Positions 1 to 7,794 of a stretch of DNA of 17,378 bases are shown here, piece by piece. The translations under genes were made by a program, and so were the position numbers. Position 1 is the stretch's first letter; each line of letters opens with the position of its first letter. The stretch is from Desulfuromonadaceae bacterium UBA5613 (GTDB taxonomy: Bacteria; Desulfobacterota; Desulfuromonadia; Desulfuromonadales; UBA2197). The stretch covers positions 7,037-24,414 of the forward strand of contig DIKR01000115.1 of the NCBI GenBank assembly GCA_002424625.1, in the 5' to 3' direction. Below the pieces are notes generated by a model. That model ran no database searches. It was not told the origin of the DNA and saw only the letters and a list, made by a program, of their open reading frames with translations.

Positions 1-83
1 CCGCCAAAGTCTTTGGCTTCGATCGATTCGACGATTCCTACCCCTTGGGCCGGATAAACGGCCATTTCGCCAATTTTATACAT
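1..83 (-). CDS. carD: CarD family transcriptional regulator, N-terminal fragment
   Basis: Only the first 27 codons lie in the window; the gene continues off the left edge. The product begins MYKIGEMAVYPAQGVGIVES, which matches the start of the CarD/CdnL RNA-polymerase-interacting domain (the 'vYPaqGVGvIesIe' pattern). CarD-type proteins bind the RNA polymerase beta subunit and stabilise open promoter complexes, with broad effects on rRNA and stress transcription. The ATG is preceded by a clear GGAGG ribosome site and, further up, by a good sigma70-like promoter. The gene is divergent from transketolase. The family call rests on the N-terminus only, so a short CdnL form and a longer CarD form cannot be told apart here. 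Confidence 0.85.
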   Translation of the reverse strand, partial: MYKIGEMAVYPAQGVGIVESIEAKDFG

Positions 84-106
84 TTGTACCTCCATGCAAC
101 TTAAAG

Positions 107-135
107 AAGATACCAGTCAAATCCAGAAAAGTCAA
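107..135 (-). promoter_or_regulatory. Predicted sigma70 promoter of carD
   Basis: On the minus strand a TTGACT -35 box (5 of 6 consensus) and a TATCTT -10 box (4 of 6) are separated by exactly 17 bases. Transcription would start about 17 bases before the carD ATG, giving a very short leader that holds the GGAGG. A second TTGACT starts 5 bases further upstream (135-140), so the -35 region is a tandem TTGACTTGACTT. This is prediction from sequence only. Confidence 0.6.
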
Positions 136-245
136 GTCAATGCTCGAAAAAACGCGGGCTTACAGAAAGACAGGTCAAACAAGCAAGCGCCTTAATGACC
201 GCGCTGAGCGAGGCCAAAAAGCTTGATTCTGCAACGAAAATCTCT

Positions 246-273
246 TTGCCTTGCCGGCCTTTCGCGCTACAAT
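246..273 (+). promoter_or_regulatory. Predicted sigma70 promoter of transketolase
   Basis: TTGCCT (4 of 6) and TACAAT (5 of 6) lie 16 bases apart. The start point would fall near position 280, giving a leader of about 36 bases that carries the AAGGAG ribosome site (302-307) in front of the GTG start. The rest of the carD-tkt divergent spacer is A-rich near carD and shows no gene. Confidence 0.5.
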
Positions 274-315
274 GGCGCGCCGCTTAAGGCTTAATCTTTT
301 CAAGGAGCCCCTTCC

Positions 316-2376
316 GTGACTGCTATCCCTTCGAAACAACAAGATAAACTGTGTGCCGACACCCTGCGCCTCCTCGCTGTCGACATGGTCGAAAAGGCCA
401 ACTCCGGACACCCCGGCCTGCCGATGGGCGCTGCTGACATGGCCTACGCCCTGTGGACCCGTCATCTTCGTCACAATCCCGCTGATCCGACCTGGCCGGA
501 TCGCGACCGCTTTGTCCTCTCCGCCGGCCACGGCTCCTCCCTCCTTTATTCGCTCCTCCATCTCACCGGCTACAACCTGAGCCTAGACGACCTCAAGGCT
601 TTCCGTTCGTGGGGGAGCCGCACCCCCGGCCACCCCGAGTGTCACATGACCCCTGGCGTCGAAGTCACCACCGGCCCCCTCGGACAAGGGATTGCCAATG
701 CCGTTGGCATGGCGATTGGTGAGCGCTATCTTGCCGCCCGCTTCAACCGCGACAACTTCCCGATCGTCGATCACACCACCTACACCCTGGTCGGCGACGG
801 TGACCTGATGGAAGGGATCTCCACCGAAGCGATCTCCCTGGCCGGTCATCTCCGTCTCGGCAAGCTGATCTGCCTCTATGACAGCAACGGCATCTCCCTT
901 GCCGCCGACACCCGCCTCTCCTTCACCGAAGATATTGCCGCCAAATTTATTGCCTGCGGCTGGCAGGTCCTGACCGTCACTGATGGCCACGACGCTGCCG
1001 CTATCGACGCCGCCATCGTCGCGGCCAAGGCTGAGAGCGACCGTCCGACCCTGATTGTCGTCACCACCCACATCGGTTTTGGCAGCCCCAATCGTCAGGA
1101 CAGCTGCGACGCGCACGGCTCCCCCTTGGGTGCCGACGAAGTTGCCAAGACCAAACTCAACCTCGGCTGGAGCGCCACCGAGCCCTTCACCATCCCCGCC
1201 GAAGCGCTGGCCATCTACCGCGCCAGCGTCGACCGCGGCGCGACCAAGCAGAGCGCCTGGGAAAAGCTCCTTGCTGATTACGGCCGTGCTTATCCGGAAC
1301 AGAAGGCCGAATGGGATCTCTTTCTGGCCGGCCAGCTCCCCGCCGGCTGGGATGCCGCTCTCCCTGTCTATCTGCCGGGGAAGACCATCGCCACCCGCGC
1401 TGCCAGCGGCGAGATCGAGAACGCCATCGCTGCCAGCGTTCACAACCTTATTGGCGGTTCCGCCGACCTCGACCCCTCGACCAAGACCAACCTCAAGGGG
1501 AAAGGGAACTTCCAGTCACCGCTGATGGAAGTCGCCGGCCTGCAAGGGACGGAAAAGGGCGGCTGGGGCTACCACGGTGCCAACATCGCCTTCGGGGTGC
1601 GTGAACACGCCATGGGCGCCATCGTCAACGGCCTCGCTGCCCACGGCGGCCTCCTCCCCTTCTGTTCGACCTTCTTCGTCTTCTCCGACTACCTGCGCCC
1701 CGCGATCCGCGTCGCTGCCCTGAGCAAGCTGCGCGGCACCTATATCTTCACCCACGATTCAGTCGCAGTCGGCGAAGACGGTCCGACGCATCAGCCGATT
1801 GAGCAGCTCGCCAGCCTGCGCGCCATGCCGAATCTTGTCATCCTCCGCCCGGCCGATGCCAGCGAAGCAGTCGAAGCCTGGAAGATCGCCATGACCCGCA
1901 ACGACGGACCGGTCATCCTGCTGATGAGCCGGCAGAATCTGCCGATCCTCGACCGCTCCGTCCTTGCCCCGGCGAGCGGCGTGCAGCAGGGTGCCTACAT
2001 CCTCGCCGATGCACCGAACGACGAGCCGGAGATTATCCTCATCGCCACCGGTGCCGAACTCCATCAGGCCCATGATGCCTGGAAGGAACTCACCGCCGCC
2101 GGCGTTGCCGCCCGCCTCGTCAGCATGCCCTCCTGGGAGCGCTTCGAAGCGCAGAGCGCTGAATACCGCGCCAGCGTCCTGCCGCCAACCGTCAAGAAAC
2201 GCATCTCGATCGAAGCCGGCTGCACCTTCGGCTGGAGCCGTTATGTCGGCGACAGCGGCCTCAGCATCGGCGTCGATCACTTCGGCGAATCCGCCCCTGG
2301 CGATGAAGTCCTGCGCCGCTTCGGCTTCACCAGCGCCAACATCGTCGAAAAGGCCCGCCAACTGCTGCGCAGCTAG
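316..2376 (+). CDS. tkt: Transketolase
   Basis: Transketolase moves two-carbon ketol units between sugar phosphates in the non-oxidative pentose phosphate pathway, using thiamine diphosphate and a divalent metal in the cytoplasm. The 686-residue length is normal for a full bacterial enzyme. Visible features in order are: SGHPGLPMGAAD (30-41); the thiamine-diphosphate motif GDGDLMEG (160-167), ending its metal-binding stretch at N191; the pyrimidine-domain GVREHAMG with the catalytic glutamate at 430; DSVAVGEDGPTHQP; and the C-terminal domain ending near IVEKARQLLRS. The start is GTG, chosen because AAGGAG sits 8 bases upstream and no ATG precedes it in frame. Codons are strongly C-ending, as expected for a highly expressed gene. 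The gene stands alone, divergent from carD. The epimerase rpe of the same pathway lies in a separate operon in this window. Confidence 0.97.
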   Translation: MTAIPSKQQDKLCADTLRLLAVDMVEKANSGHPGLPMGAADMAYALWTRHLRHNPADPTWPDRDRFVLSAGHGSSLLYSLLHLTGYNLSLDDLKAFRSWGSRTPGHPECHMTPGVEVTTGPLGQGIANAVGMAIGERYLAARFNRDNFPIVDHTTYTLVGDGDLMEGISTEAISLAGHLRLGKLICLYDSNGISLAADTRLSFTEDIAAKFIACGWQVLTVTDGHDAAAIDAAIVAAKAESDRPTLIVVTTHIGFGSPNRQDSCDAHGSPLGADEVAKTKLNLGWSATEPFTIPAEALAIYRASVDRGATKQSAWEKLLADYGRAYPEQKAEWDLFLAGQLPAGWDAALPVYLPGKTIATRAASGEIENAIAASVHNLIGGSADLDPSTKTNLKGKGNFQSPLMEVAGLQGTEKGGWGYHGANIAFGVREHAMGAIVNGLAAHGGLLPFCSTFFVFSDYLRPAIRVAALSKLRGTYIFTHDSVAVGEDGPTHQPIEQLASLRAMPNLVILRPADASEAVEAWKIAMTRNDGPVILLMSRQNLPILDRSVLAPASGVQQGAYILADAPNDEPEIILIATGAELHQAHDAWKELTAAGVAARLVSMPSWERFEAQSAEYRASVLPPTVKKRISIEAGCTFGWSRYVGDSGLSIGVDHFGESAPGDEVLRRFGFTSANIVEKARQLLRS

Positions 2377-2412
2377 TTTCATACGCTTCTCCGCACCGAT
2401 CTGATTACCCTC

Positions 2413-2460
2413 CTCGTCCTCCCCGGCACTGTGCTCGGGGGGGACGAGTCGTTTCGACTC
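2413..2460 (+). terminator. Strong overlapping hairpins downstream of transketolase
   Basis: A 13-bp stem with one G-U pair (2413-2425 with 2436-2448, 10-base loop) is followed by and overlaps a perfect 6-bp stem with a TTT loop (2446-2451 with 2455-2460). Neither is followed by a T-run, so this is not a textbook Rho-independent terminator. It may stabilise or end the tkt transcript, or be a remnant of something else. The stems share three bases and so exclude each other in part. Confidence 0.35.
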
Positions 2461-2577
2461 ATCAACATCGAAAGGACATCCTGTCCGATCCATTTAAGGC
2501 TTTGCTGGACGAGGAAGCGGAGAAGAAAAGATGAGTCACATTGGACTGCGGTAACAGAGGAAAGCGAACAGGCGAAC

Positions 2578-2616
2578 AAAAAAGCCGCCGCCTCGATTAA
2601 TCTCAAGGCGGCGGTC
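2578..2616 (-). terminator. Rho-independent terminator of the sfrBA operon
   Basis: On the minus strand a 9-bp, nearly all-GC stem (2585-2593 with 2606-2614, 12-base loop) is followed directly by six T residues. It lies about 50 bases past the sfrA stop codon, as expected for the end of that transcript. Confidence 0.85.
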
Positions 2617-2665
2617 AATATACGTTTGGACGGAGTGTCCCTTCAAATTTTTAAAACAACAATGT

Positions 2666-5101
2666 TCAAGCTTTGCTGAGCGCAACCGTTTCAGTGTTGG
2701 AGCCAAAAGAGGGGAGAATCGCCTGCACATTAACATCCGCACAGTTGTATGGAACGAAACAGACGCCGACCGGGACCGTAGCCAAAACCTGAACCGGTCC
2801 TTCGAGAATCCCCTGTTTTGAAGTGACCCTGAGCTTTTCGCCGTCCTTAACACTCAATCCCGCAGCATCAATCGGATTAATGGCAATGTAGCCGCCGGGA
2901 ACGACGACATGACTTGCCGCTGAGGCACTGTTGGTCGCTGCCGCATAATAAAGGTCTTTACCGGCAAGGAGGACGGGAGATGGCAGCGGCTCTGCGAGCG
3001 GCATCGGCGCCACCCGCAAGATCGGAAACGGAGCGGAAATAACACTGCAACGGGCGACTTCCGCTGCCAATTGCTCGGGATCGAGGACGGCAGCCGGAGC
3101 AATCCGGGCAAGAAGATCAGCGAGAATTTGCTGATCAGGGCGAGCCGAGCCAACCGGGTCAATCGCCGCAGCCAAAGGACTGAGCTTGTGGGCCGAAGAA
3201 GTGACAGTGCCGCTCTTCTCGACAAAGGTGACGCCGGGGAGGACAATCTGCGCCATATCCGTCAATTCCGAGGCAAGGCAATCCTGCACAATCAATGAGT
3301 CGAGTTGAGCCAGAGCTTTTTGCCAGCGCCCGCTTTCCGGAAAAGCCAGCGGATTGGCGCCAGCAACAAAGAGAGTACGAACTTCTCCGTTTTCAATGGC
3401 GGCCAGGATCTCTCCGAGATCACGCCCCGAAATTGACGCTTTCTGACCGCCGGGGAGGAGATCACTGGACACACCCATCTTCAGCAACCCCTGGCTGTTA
3501 GCGCCGGCCCCGATCGGATAGAGACCGCCGACCTCACCCTGAAGGGCACCACTGATCAGCGCTAAGTTGAGGATGGCCCCGATCGTCCCGGAAAACTGTG
3601 ACTCGCGATAGATGTCTCCACCAAGGACGATAGCAACGGAAGGAGCACGCCCAAGGTGATCGGCGGCTTCTTCAAGAAGCTCACGGCTAACGCCGCAGGC
3701 GTCTGCTGCCTGATCGATGTTGACGCCGGCCAAAGCGGCGCGCAGTTCCTCAAGGTTTGCAACATTGGCGGCGAGCCAGCCGCTATCCGCCAGACCCTGA
3801 TCGAGGATCAAGCGGGCCAGAGCCCCGGCCACAATCCCTTCGCTGCCGGGACGACAGGTCATCGGTACGTTGGCGTACTGGCTCAGCTTAACCGTGCGGG
3901 CATTAACAACAATCATCTTGCCGTCGTTCTTACGACAAGCCTGCTGGGTCAGCCAGTCGACGGCCGGAGCTTCGGCCGTCGGATCGGCGCCGATCACCAG
4001 GACCGCGGCAGCGTTGGCGATACGGCCGAGGCCGGCCGTCCCGCCCTGCATCCCAAAGTGGGTTTGCAGGAGATCATAGGCCCGCTGAATCCCGAACCGG
4101 GACTCGCTGTCGAAATCGTTGCACCCCAGTCCCTGCCGGAAGAGGTGCTGAAAAAGGAAAGCCTCTTCGTTGGTCAGACGATTACCGGCAATGCCGGCGA
4201 CCTTACCGCTTTGCAGTGCGGTGGCTGCAGCATTCAAGGCTTCGTCCCAATCGACGCTGCGCTGCCGGTTGCCACTTTTAAGTAACGGTGCGGTCAGGCG
4301 CAACGACGAATGGACATAATCGCTGCCAAAGAAGCCGTTAAAGCAGAGATTGCCATCGTTGATCGTTCCCTCGTCGGAGGTCACCCGGAAGAGGCGATTA
4401 TTCTTGACGTTGAGATCGATCTGACACTGGCTGCCGCAACTGGTACAGGTGCTCGCAACCTTGGTCAGTTCCCAGCCGCGCGCTTGAAACTTGAAAGGTT
4501 TGGAGATCATCGTCCCGGTCGGACAGACCTGAACGCAGTTGCCGCAGAATTCGCACTTGGCGAGGTTCTTGTCGATAAAAGCGCGATCCCCCTTGAGATT
4601 GACGCAGAGGGCATCGGCACCGACAACTTCGTGACAGACCTTGACACACTTTTCACACATCACGCAGCGGTTCGGGACCTGTTCGATCAGTGGCCAGCCG
4701 GTGATTGTCGCGGCGTTGACATCCTCGGCCACAAAGGGCTGGGCCGTGACGTCGTGCTCATAACAAATATTCTGCAATTCGCACTCACCGGCAGCATCGC
4801 AGACCGGGCAGTCGAGGGGGTGATTGACAAGGAGGAGTTCGATGACCTGTTTGCGAATTTTTCTCAGGCGCGGCGACTCGGTGGTGACCTCCATCCCTTC
4901 TTCCGCCGGGGTATGGCACGAGGCCATCGGCTTCTCGGCACCCTTAACATCGACCACGCAGATACGGCAGGCGCCGGTGGGGGAGACCTTCTTGAGATAG
5001 CATAGGGTGGGTATGCGAATGCCGGTCTTCTCGGCTGCCGCGAGGATAGTGGCGCCCTTTTCGATCTGGACCGTCTGTCCGTTAATCTTCAGAGTGATCA
5101 T
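2666..5101 (-). CDS. sfrA: NuoG-like iron-sulfur subunit of an SfrAB-type NADPH oxidoreductase
   Basis: This 811-residue cytoplasmic protein has the architecture of complex I subunit NuoG. An N-terminal 2Fe-2S ferredoxin domain has cysteines 34, 45, 48 and 62. A His-Cys3 4Fe-4S site follows (H94, C98, C101, C107). Two ferredoxin-like 4Fe-4S sites use C146/149/152 with C193, and C183/186/189 with C156. The molybdopterin-oxidoreductase-type domain opens with C219, C222, C226 and C253, and a molydop-binding-type domain fills about the last 100 residues. No other Nuo subunit is near; the partner is the FAD/NADPH protein encoded just upstream in the transcript, with a 77-base gap. That pair matches Geobacter SfrAB, described as a soluble NADPH-dependent Fe(III) reductase. 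The physiological acceptor is uncertain, and NADPH reoxidation is an alternative role. The assignment of the letters A and B is from memory. Confidence 0.85.
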   Translation of the reverse strand: MITLKINGQTVQIEKGATILAAAEKTGIRIPTLCYLKKVSPTGACRICVVDVKGAEKPMASCHTPAEEGMEVTTESPRLRKIRKQVIELLLVNHPLDCPVCDAAGECELQNICYEHDVTAQPFVAEDVNAATITGWPLIEQVPNRCVMCEKCVKVCHEVVGADALCVNLKGDRAFIDKNLAKCEFCGNCVQVCPTGTMISKPFKFQARGWELTKVASTCTSCGSQCQIDLNVKNNRLFRVTSDEGTINDGNLCFNGFFGSDYVHSSLRLTAPLLKSGNRQRSVDWDEALNAAATALQSGKVAGIAGNRLTNEEAFLFQHLFRQGLGCNDFDSESRFGIQRAYDLLQTHFGMQGGTAGLGRIANAAAVLVIGADPTAEAPAVDWLTQQACRKNDGKMIVVNARTVKLSQYANVPMTCRPGSEGIVAGALARLILDQGLADSGWLAANVANLEELRAALAGVNIDQAADACGVSRELLEEAADHLGRAPSVAIVLGGDIYRESQFSGTIGAILNLALISGALQGEVGGLYPIGAGANSQGLLKMGVSSDLLPGGQKASISGRDLGEILAAIENGEVRTLFVAGANPLAFPESGRWQKALAQLDSLIVQDCLASELTDMAQIVLPGVTFVEKSGTVTSSAHKLSPLAAAIDPVGSARPDQQILADLLARIAPAAVLDPEQLAAEVARCSVISAPFPILRVAPMPLAEPLPSPVLLAGKDLYYAAATNSASAASHVVVPGGYIAINPIDAAGLSVKDGEKLRVTSKQGILEGPVQVLATVPVGVCFVPYNCADVNVQAILPSFGSNTETVALSKA

Positions 5102-5178
5102 GAATCGGCTCTCTCGTCTTTAAGCAATAGTTCAACAAAGGATTATTCCGGTCTAGGACAGCATCCGGCAGGACGATC

Positions 5179-7137
5179 TCAGGAAACTGACACCATACCG
5201 ACGCGATAGCAACGCAGACAGCGCTCTGCTTCACGCACTGCCTGGCTTTCCGGCATGGCAAGTTCGAGCTCATCGTAATTCTTCGCCCGCTCGGCGCCAT
5301 TGATCTTCGGCTGATGTTCGCGGTGCAAATGGCCGATAATGCCGATATTTTCGTTTGGATCGAAGGCGCCAAAGTTGTTGACGATATCCTCCATGGCATC
5401 CTCGTCGTCGAGATAAGCTTTCCCTTCGCTGAGATAACGATGCATGGCGCGGGCAGCGCGACGACCATGTCCGACCGCAACGACGACGGTCATGGCACCG
5501 TACTCGCAGTCGCCGCCGGCAAAGACCCCGGCGCAGTCGGTCATCATCGTGCCGCCTTTGGTAACGATACTGCTCCACTTGGTCATCTTGATGCCGAAAT
5601 CTTCCGGCCCGAGATAATCGAGATCGGGATCCTGGCCAATAGCCGGAATGACAAGGTCGCAGGGGATAACATATTCACTGCCGGGGACCGGCTTCGGGCT
5701 GCGCCGACCGGAGGCATCCGGTTCGCCAAGGGCCATGACCACGACCTCGACGCCGACGACTTTGTTGTTTTCGGCGATCAGGCGGGTCGGATTACGCAGG
5801 AATTCGAACTGGACGTTCTCTTCTTCGGCGTCATCGACCTCGTACGGTTCGGCCGGCATCTCCTTGCGGGTGCGGCGGTAAACGAGAATCGAATCTTCGC
5901 ACCCTTCCCGCAGTGCGACACGGACGCAGTCGATGGCGGTATTGCCGCCACCGACGACGATAACGCGCTTCGGGGTGACGATCGGCTCACCCAGGGCGAC
6001 CGCCCGCAGGTAGTGGATGCCGCCGGGGGAGAAGCCTTCGTAGCCGGCATCTTCGCCTTCGACTCCCATCGGTTTCGACTTGAAGGCGCCGGTGCCGAGA
6101 AAGACCGCATCATAGTCTTCTTTTAGCTGCTTGAGGGAGACATCACGACCGAGCTTGACGCCGTATTCGATCTCAACGCCAAGACTGGCAATAATCTCGG
6201 CATCGCGGCGCAGTAGAGGGCGCGGCATGCGATAATCCGGGATGCCGACCGCCACTGTGCCGCCCGGCTCGCCAAGCATGTCAATGATCTTGACCTTGTG
6301 CCCTTCGAGAGCAAGGTAGAAAGCGCAGGTGAGGCCGGCCGGGCCGGCGCCGACGACGATCACCTTCTTGCCGGTTGGGGCTTTGGCAACCATCGGCGGT
6401 TGCTTGTGGTGCATCCATTCGTGGTCGGCCGCGACCCGCTTGAGGACCATGATGCTGATCGGCTCATCGACCAAAGCGCGGCGACAGGCCTTTTCACAGG
6501 GATGGGGACAGACGCGGCCGCAGACCGCCGGGATCGGCATGTTGCGCCGGATGGCACCGAGGGAATCGTCAAAACGGTAATTTTTGATCTCTTCGATATA
6601 AGCGGGGATGTCGATATGGGCGGGGCAGCGATCCATGCAGGGGGCGGTTAACTTCTCTTTATAGGCCTTAGCCGCTGGCAACGTCCGCTCACCGCGAATG
6701 TAGGCAAGATAATCGGGCCGATAATGCCTGACTGTGTCGAGAACCGGCACCACCGAGGTCATGCACAGGGTACATTTGCAGCTTTGCAGCAGATCAGCGA
6801 CCGTTTCGATGGTGTCGAGGTCCGCTTCCTGCCCCTGGCCGTTGACAATCCGCGTCAGCGTATCCTGCAAGATCCGCGTCCCGCGTTTTCCCGGAGTACA
6901 TTTAGCGCAGCAGTACTTCTCCTGGACCCGCGTCATATACTCCGCGGCCATGGCGACAACGTCGGTAGCGCGATCAAGGACAACGATCCCGTCCCAACCA
7001 AAGAAAGCGCCAACCTTCCCCTGCTCAAGATAAGTATCGCTCAACTTTAACTTGAGTGAGGCAAGATCAGCATCGCCACCGCTCACTCGATGATCGACAA
7101 CCTTGCGACCCCAACTGGAAAAAACAACCTGAGACAA
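5179..7137 (-). CDS. sfrB: FAD/NADPH-binding (GltD-like) subunit of an SfrAB-type oxidoreductase
   Basis: This protein should take electrons from NADPH through FAD and pass them over iron-sulfur centres to the NuoG-like partner. The 652 residues carry three parts. Residues 70-126 resemble the NuoF C-terminal 4Fe-4S domain (YCCAKCTPGKRG, then SCKCTLC), but without NuoF's FMN/NADH part. Residues 165-220 are a GltD-type cysteine domain (C167, C171, C206, C210, C214, C218 in PCMDRCP and CGRVCPHPCEKAC). The flavoprotein core has an FAD GAGPAG motif at 263-268, a second nucleotide fold with VVGGGNTAID at about 394-403, and a C-terminal CLRC. The start is TTG, preceded by AGGAGG at good spacing; no upstream ATG fits. 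It is the first gene of the two-gene operon. An alternative name would be glutamate synthase small-subunit-like protein, but no large GltB subunit is present. Confidence 0.85.
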   Translation of the reverse strand: MSQVVFSSWGRKVVDHRVSGGDADLASLKLKLSDTYLEQGKVGAFFGWDGIVVLDRATDVVAMAAEYMTRVQEKYCCAKCTPGKRGTRILQDTLTRIVNGQGQEADLDTIETVADLLQSCKCTLCMTSVVPVLDTVRHYRPDYLAYIRGERTLPAAKAYKEKLTAPCMDRCPAHIDIPAYIEEIKNYRFDDSLGAIRRNMPIPAVCGRVCPHPCEKACRRALVDEPISIMVLKRVAADHEWMHHKQPPMVAKAPTGKKVIVVGAGPAGLTCAFYLALEGHKVKIIDMLGEPGGTVAVGIPDYRMPRPLLRRDAEIIASLGVEIEYGVKLGRDVSLKQLKEDYDAVFLGTGAFKSKPMGVEGEDAGYEGFSPGGIHYLRAVALGEPIVTPKRVIVVGGGNTAIDCVRVALREGCEDSILVYRRTRKEMPAEPYEVDDAEEENVQFEFLRNPTRLIAENNKVVGVEVVVMALGEPDASGRRSPKPVPGSEYVIPCDLVIPAIGQDPDLDYLGPEDFGIKMTKWSSIVTKGGTMMTDCAGVFAGGDCEYGAMTVVVAVGHGRRAARAMHRYLSEGKAYLDDEDAMEDIVNNFGAFDPNENIGIIGHLHREHQPKINGAERAKNYDELELAMPESQAVREAERCLRCYRVGMVSVS

Positions 7138-7292
7138 AGCAACCTCCTGTCCGGTCCGGATAAAAGTGACTCATCCATCCCTACCGGCTACAGATGACAG
7201 ACGGGAAGATCGTGCTGCCGCACAAAGCGCAGACGAACCCTATTCTTGTATACAGCAGAGAGCTAAATAGCACATGAAGGTGCGCAAATCAA

Positions 7293-7319
7293 GGGGAAAC
7301 TTCCCCGCTTAAACGCGGG
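7293..7319 (-). terminator. Candidate terminator of the heme-rpe operon, in the 7138-7380 gap
   Basis: Read on the minus strand, a CCCGC/GCGGG hairpin (7304-7319) overlaps a second hairpin GGGGAA/TTCCCC (7293-7306) that is followed by TTGATTT. It lies about 60 bases past the lipoprotein gene stop. The T-run is imperfect, so termination is likely but not assured. The rest of the gap must hold the sfrB promoter. I see no clear -35/-10 pair there, only a TGTATACA palindrome at 7247-7254, about 110 bases before the TTG start. Confidence 0.4.
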
Positions 7320-7380
7320 AAAAGACGGTAAAATCCTGAATCTTCCCCTGTTTCCTTCTCTATCTTTTCTCTTCTTTAAG

Positions 7381-7794
7381 CTATGGCAGACGGTTCAGCA
7401 ACGTCGTAATCTGCCAGCGGCAGGGGAGGAGTCTCCCCGCGTCGATACAGCTCCACTCCAGAGGGATGTGGTTATTTTTGACCGAGACCGAAGGAGAGCG
7501 ATAATATTCAACCGTCAGAATGCCCTGCACTTTATCACCCACGGCAGGGCCGCCGGCATCGTGACGAACGTTGGTCACCTGCAGCCCCTGATCTTCACCA
7601 TAAGCAGCCAAAAATGCAGGGCGGGCGCTTTCGGCAAAGAAGGGAGCCGCCAGAATCGGCCCTCCCCAGCGCAGTGACCGGGAAAATTCATGACCAATCT
7701 CCGGCCACTCTTCACGAGGCGGGCGGAGAAGATTGGTCATGCAACCGGAAAGGAAAATGGTGAGCAGGACAAGAACGAAAGCGCGGGAGATCAT
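7381..7794 (-). CDS. Small predicted lipoprotein of unknown function
   Basis: I do not recognise a family. The 137-residue product starts with a typical lipoprotein signal: a short charged start, a hydrophobic stretch of about 10 residues and a lipobox LSGC with the acylated cysteine at 18. The residue after it is Met, not Asp, so outer-membrane sorting is more likely. The mature part holds two further cysteines (116 and 125) that could form a disulfide, and a WEYxSPS-like beta-rich C-terminal half (VEYYRSPSVSV, then PLEWSC). The ATG overlaps the rpe stop in an ATGA, which suggests translational coupling and places it last in the heme operon. A role in envelope or cytochrome biogenesis would be guesswork. 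Confidence 0.75.
   Translation of the reverse strand: MISRAFVLVLLTIFLSGCMTNLLRPPREEWPEIGHEFSRSLRWGGPILAAPFFAESARPAFLAAYGEDQGLQVTNVRHDAGGPAVGDKVQGILTVEYYRSPSVSVKNNHIPLEWSCIDAGRLLPCRWQITTLLNRLP

Noticed and set aside
2431..2679. 82-codon plus-strand frame after tkt
   Set aside because: It runs through the sfrBA terminator hairpin and into the sfrA 3' end, and its translation looks random.
2666..5101. Calling this gene complex I NuoG or a formate dehydrogenase alpha subunit
   Set aside because: No other Nuo genes are near and the partner is a GltD-type FAD/NADPH protein, which fits SfrAB; a molybdenum-enzyme role is not supported by the domain pattern.
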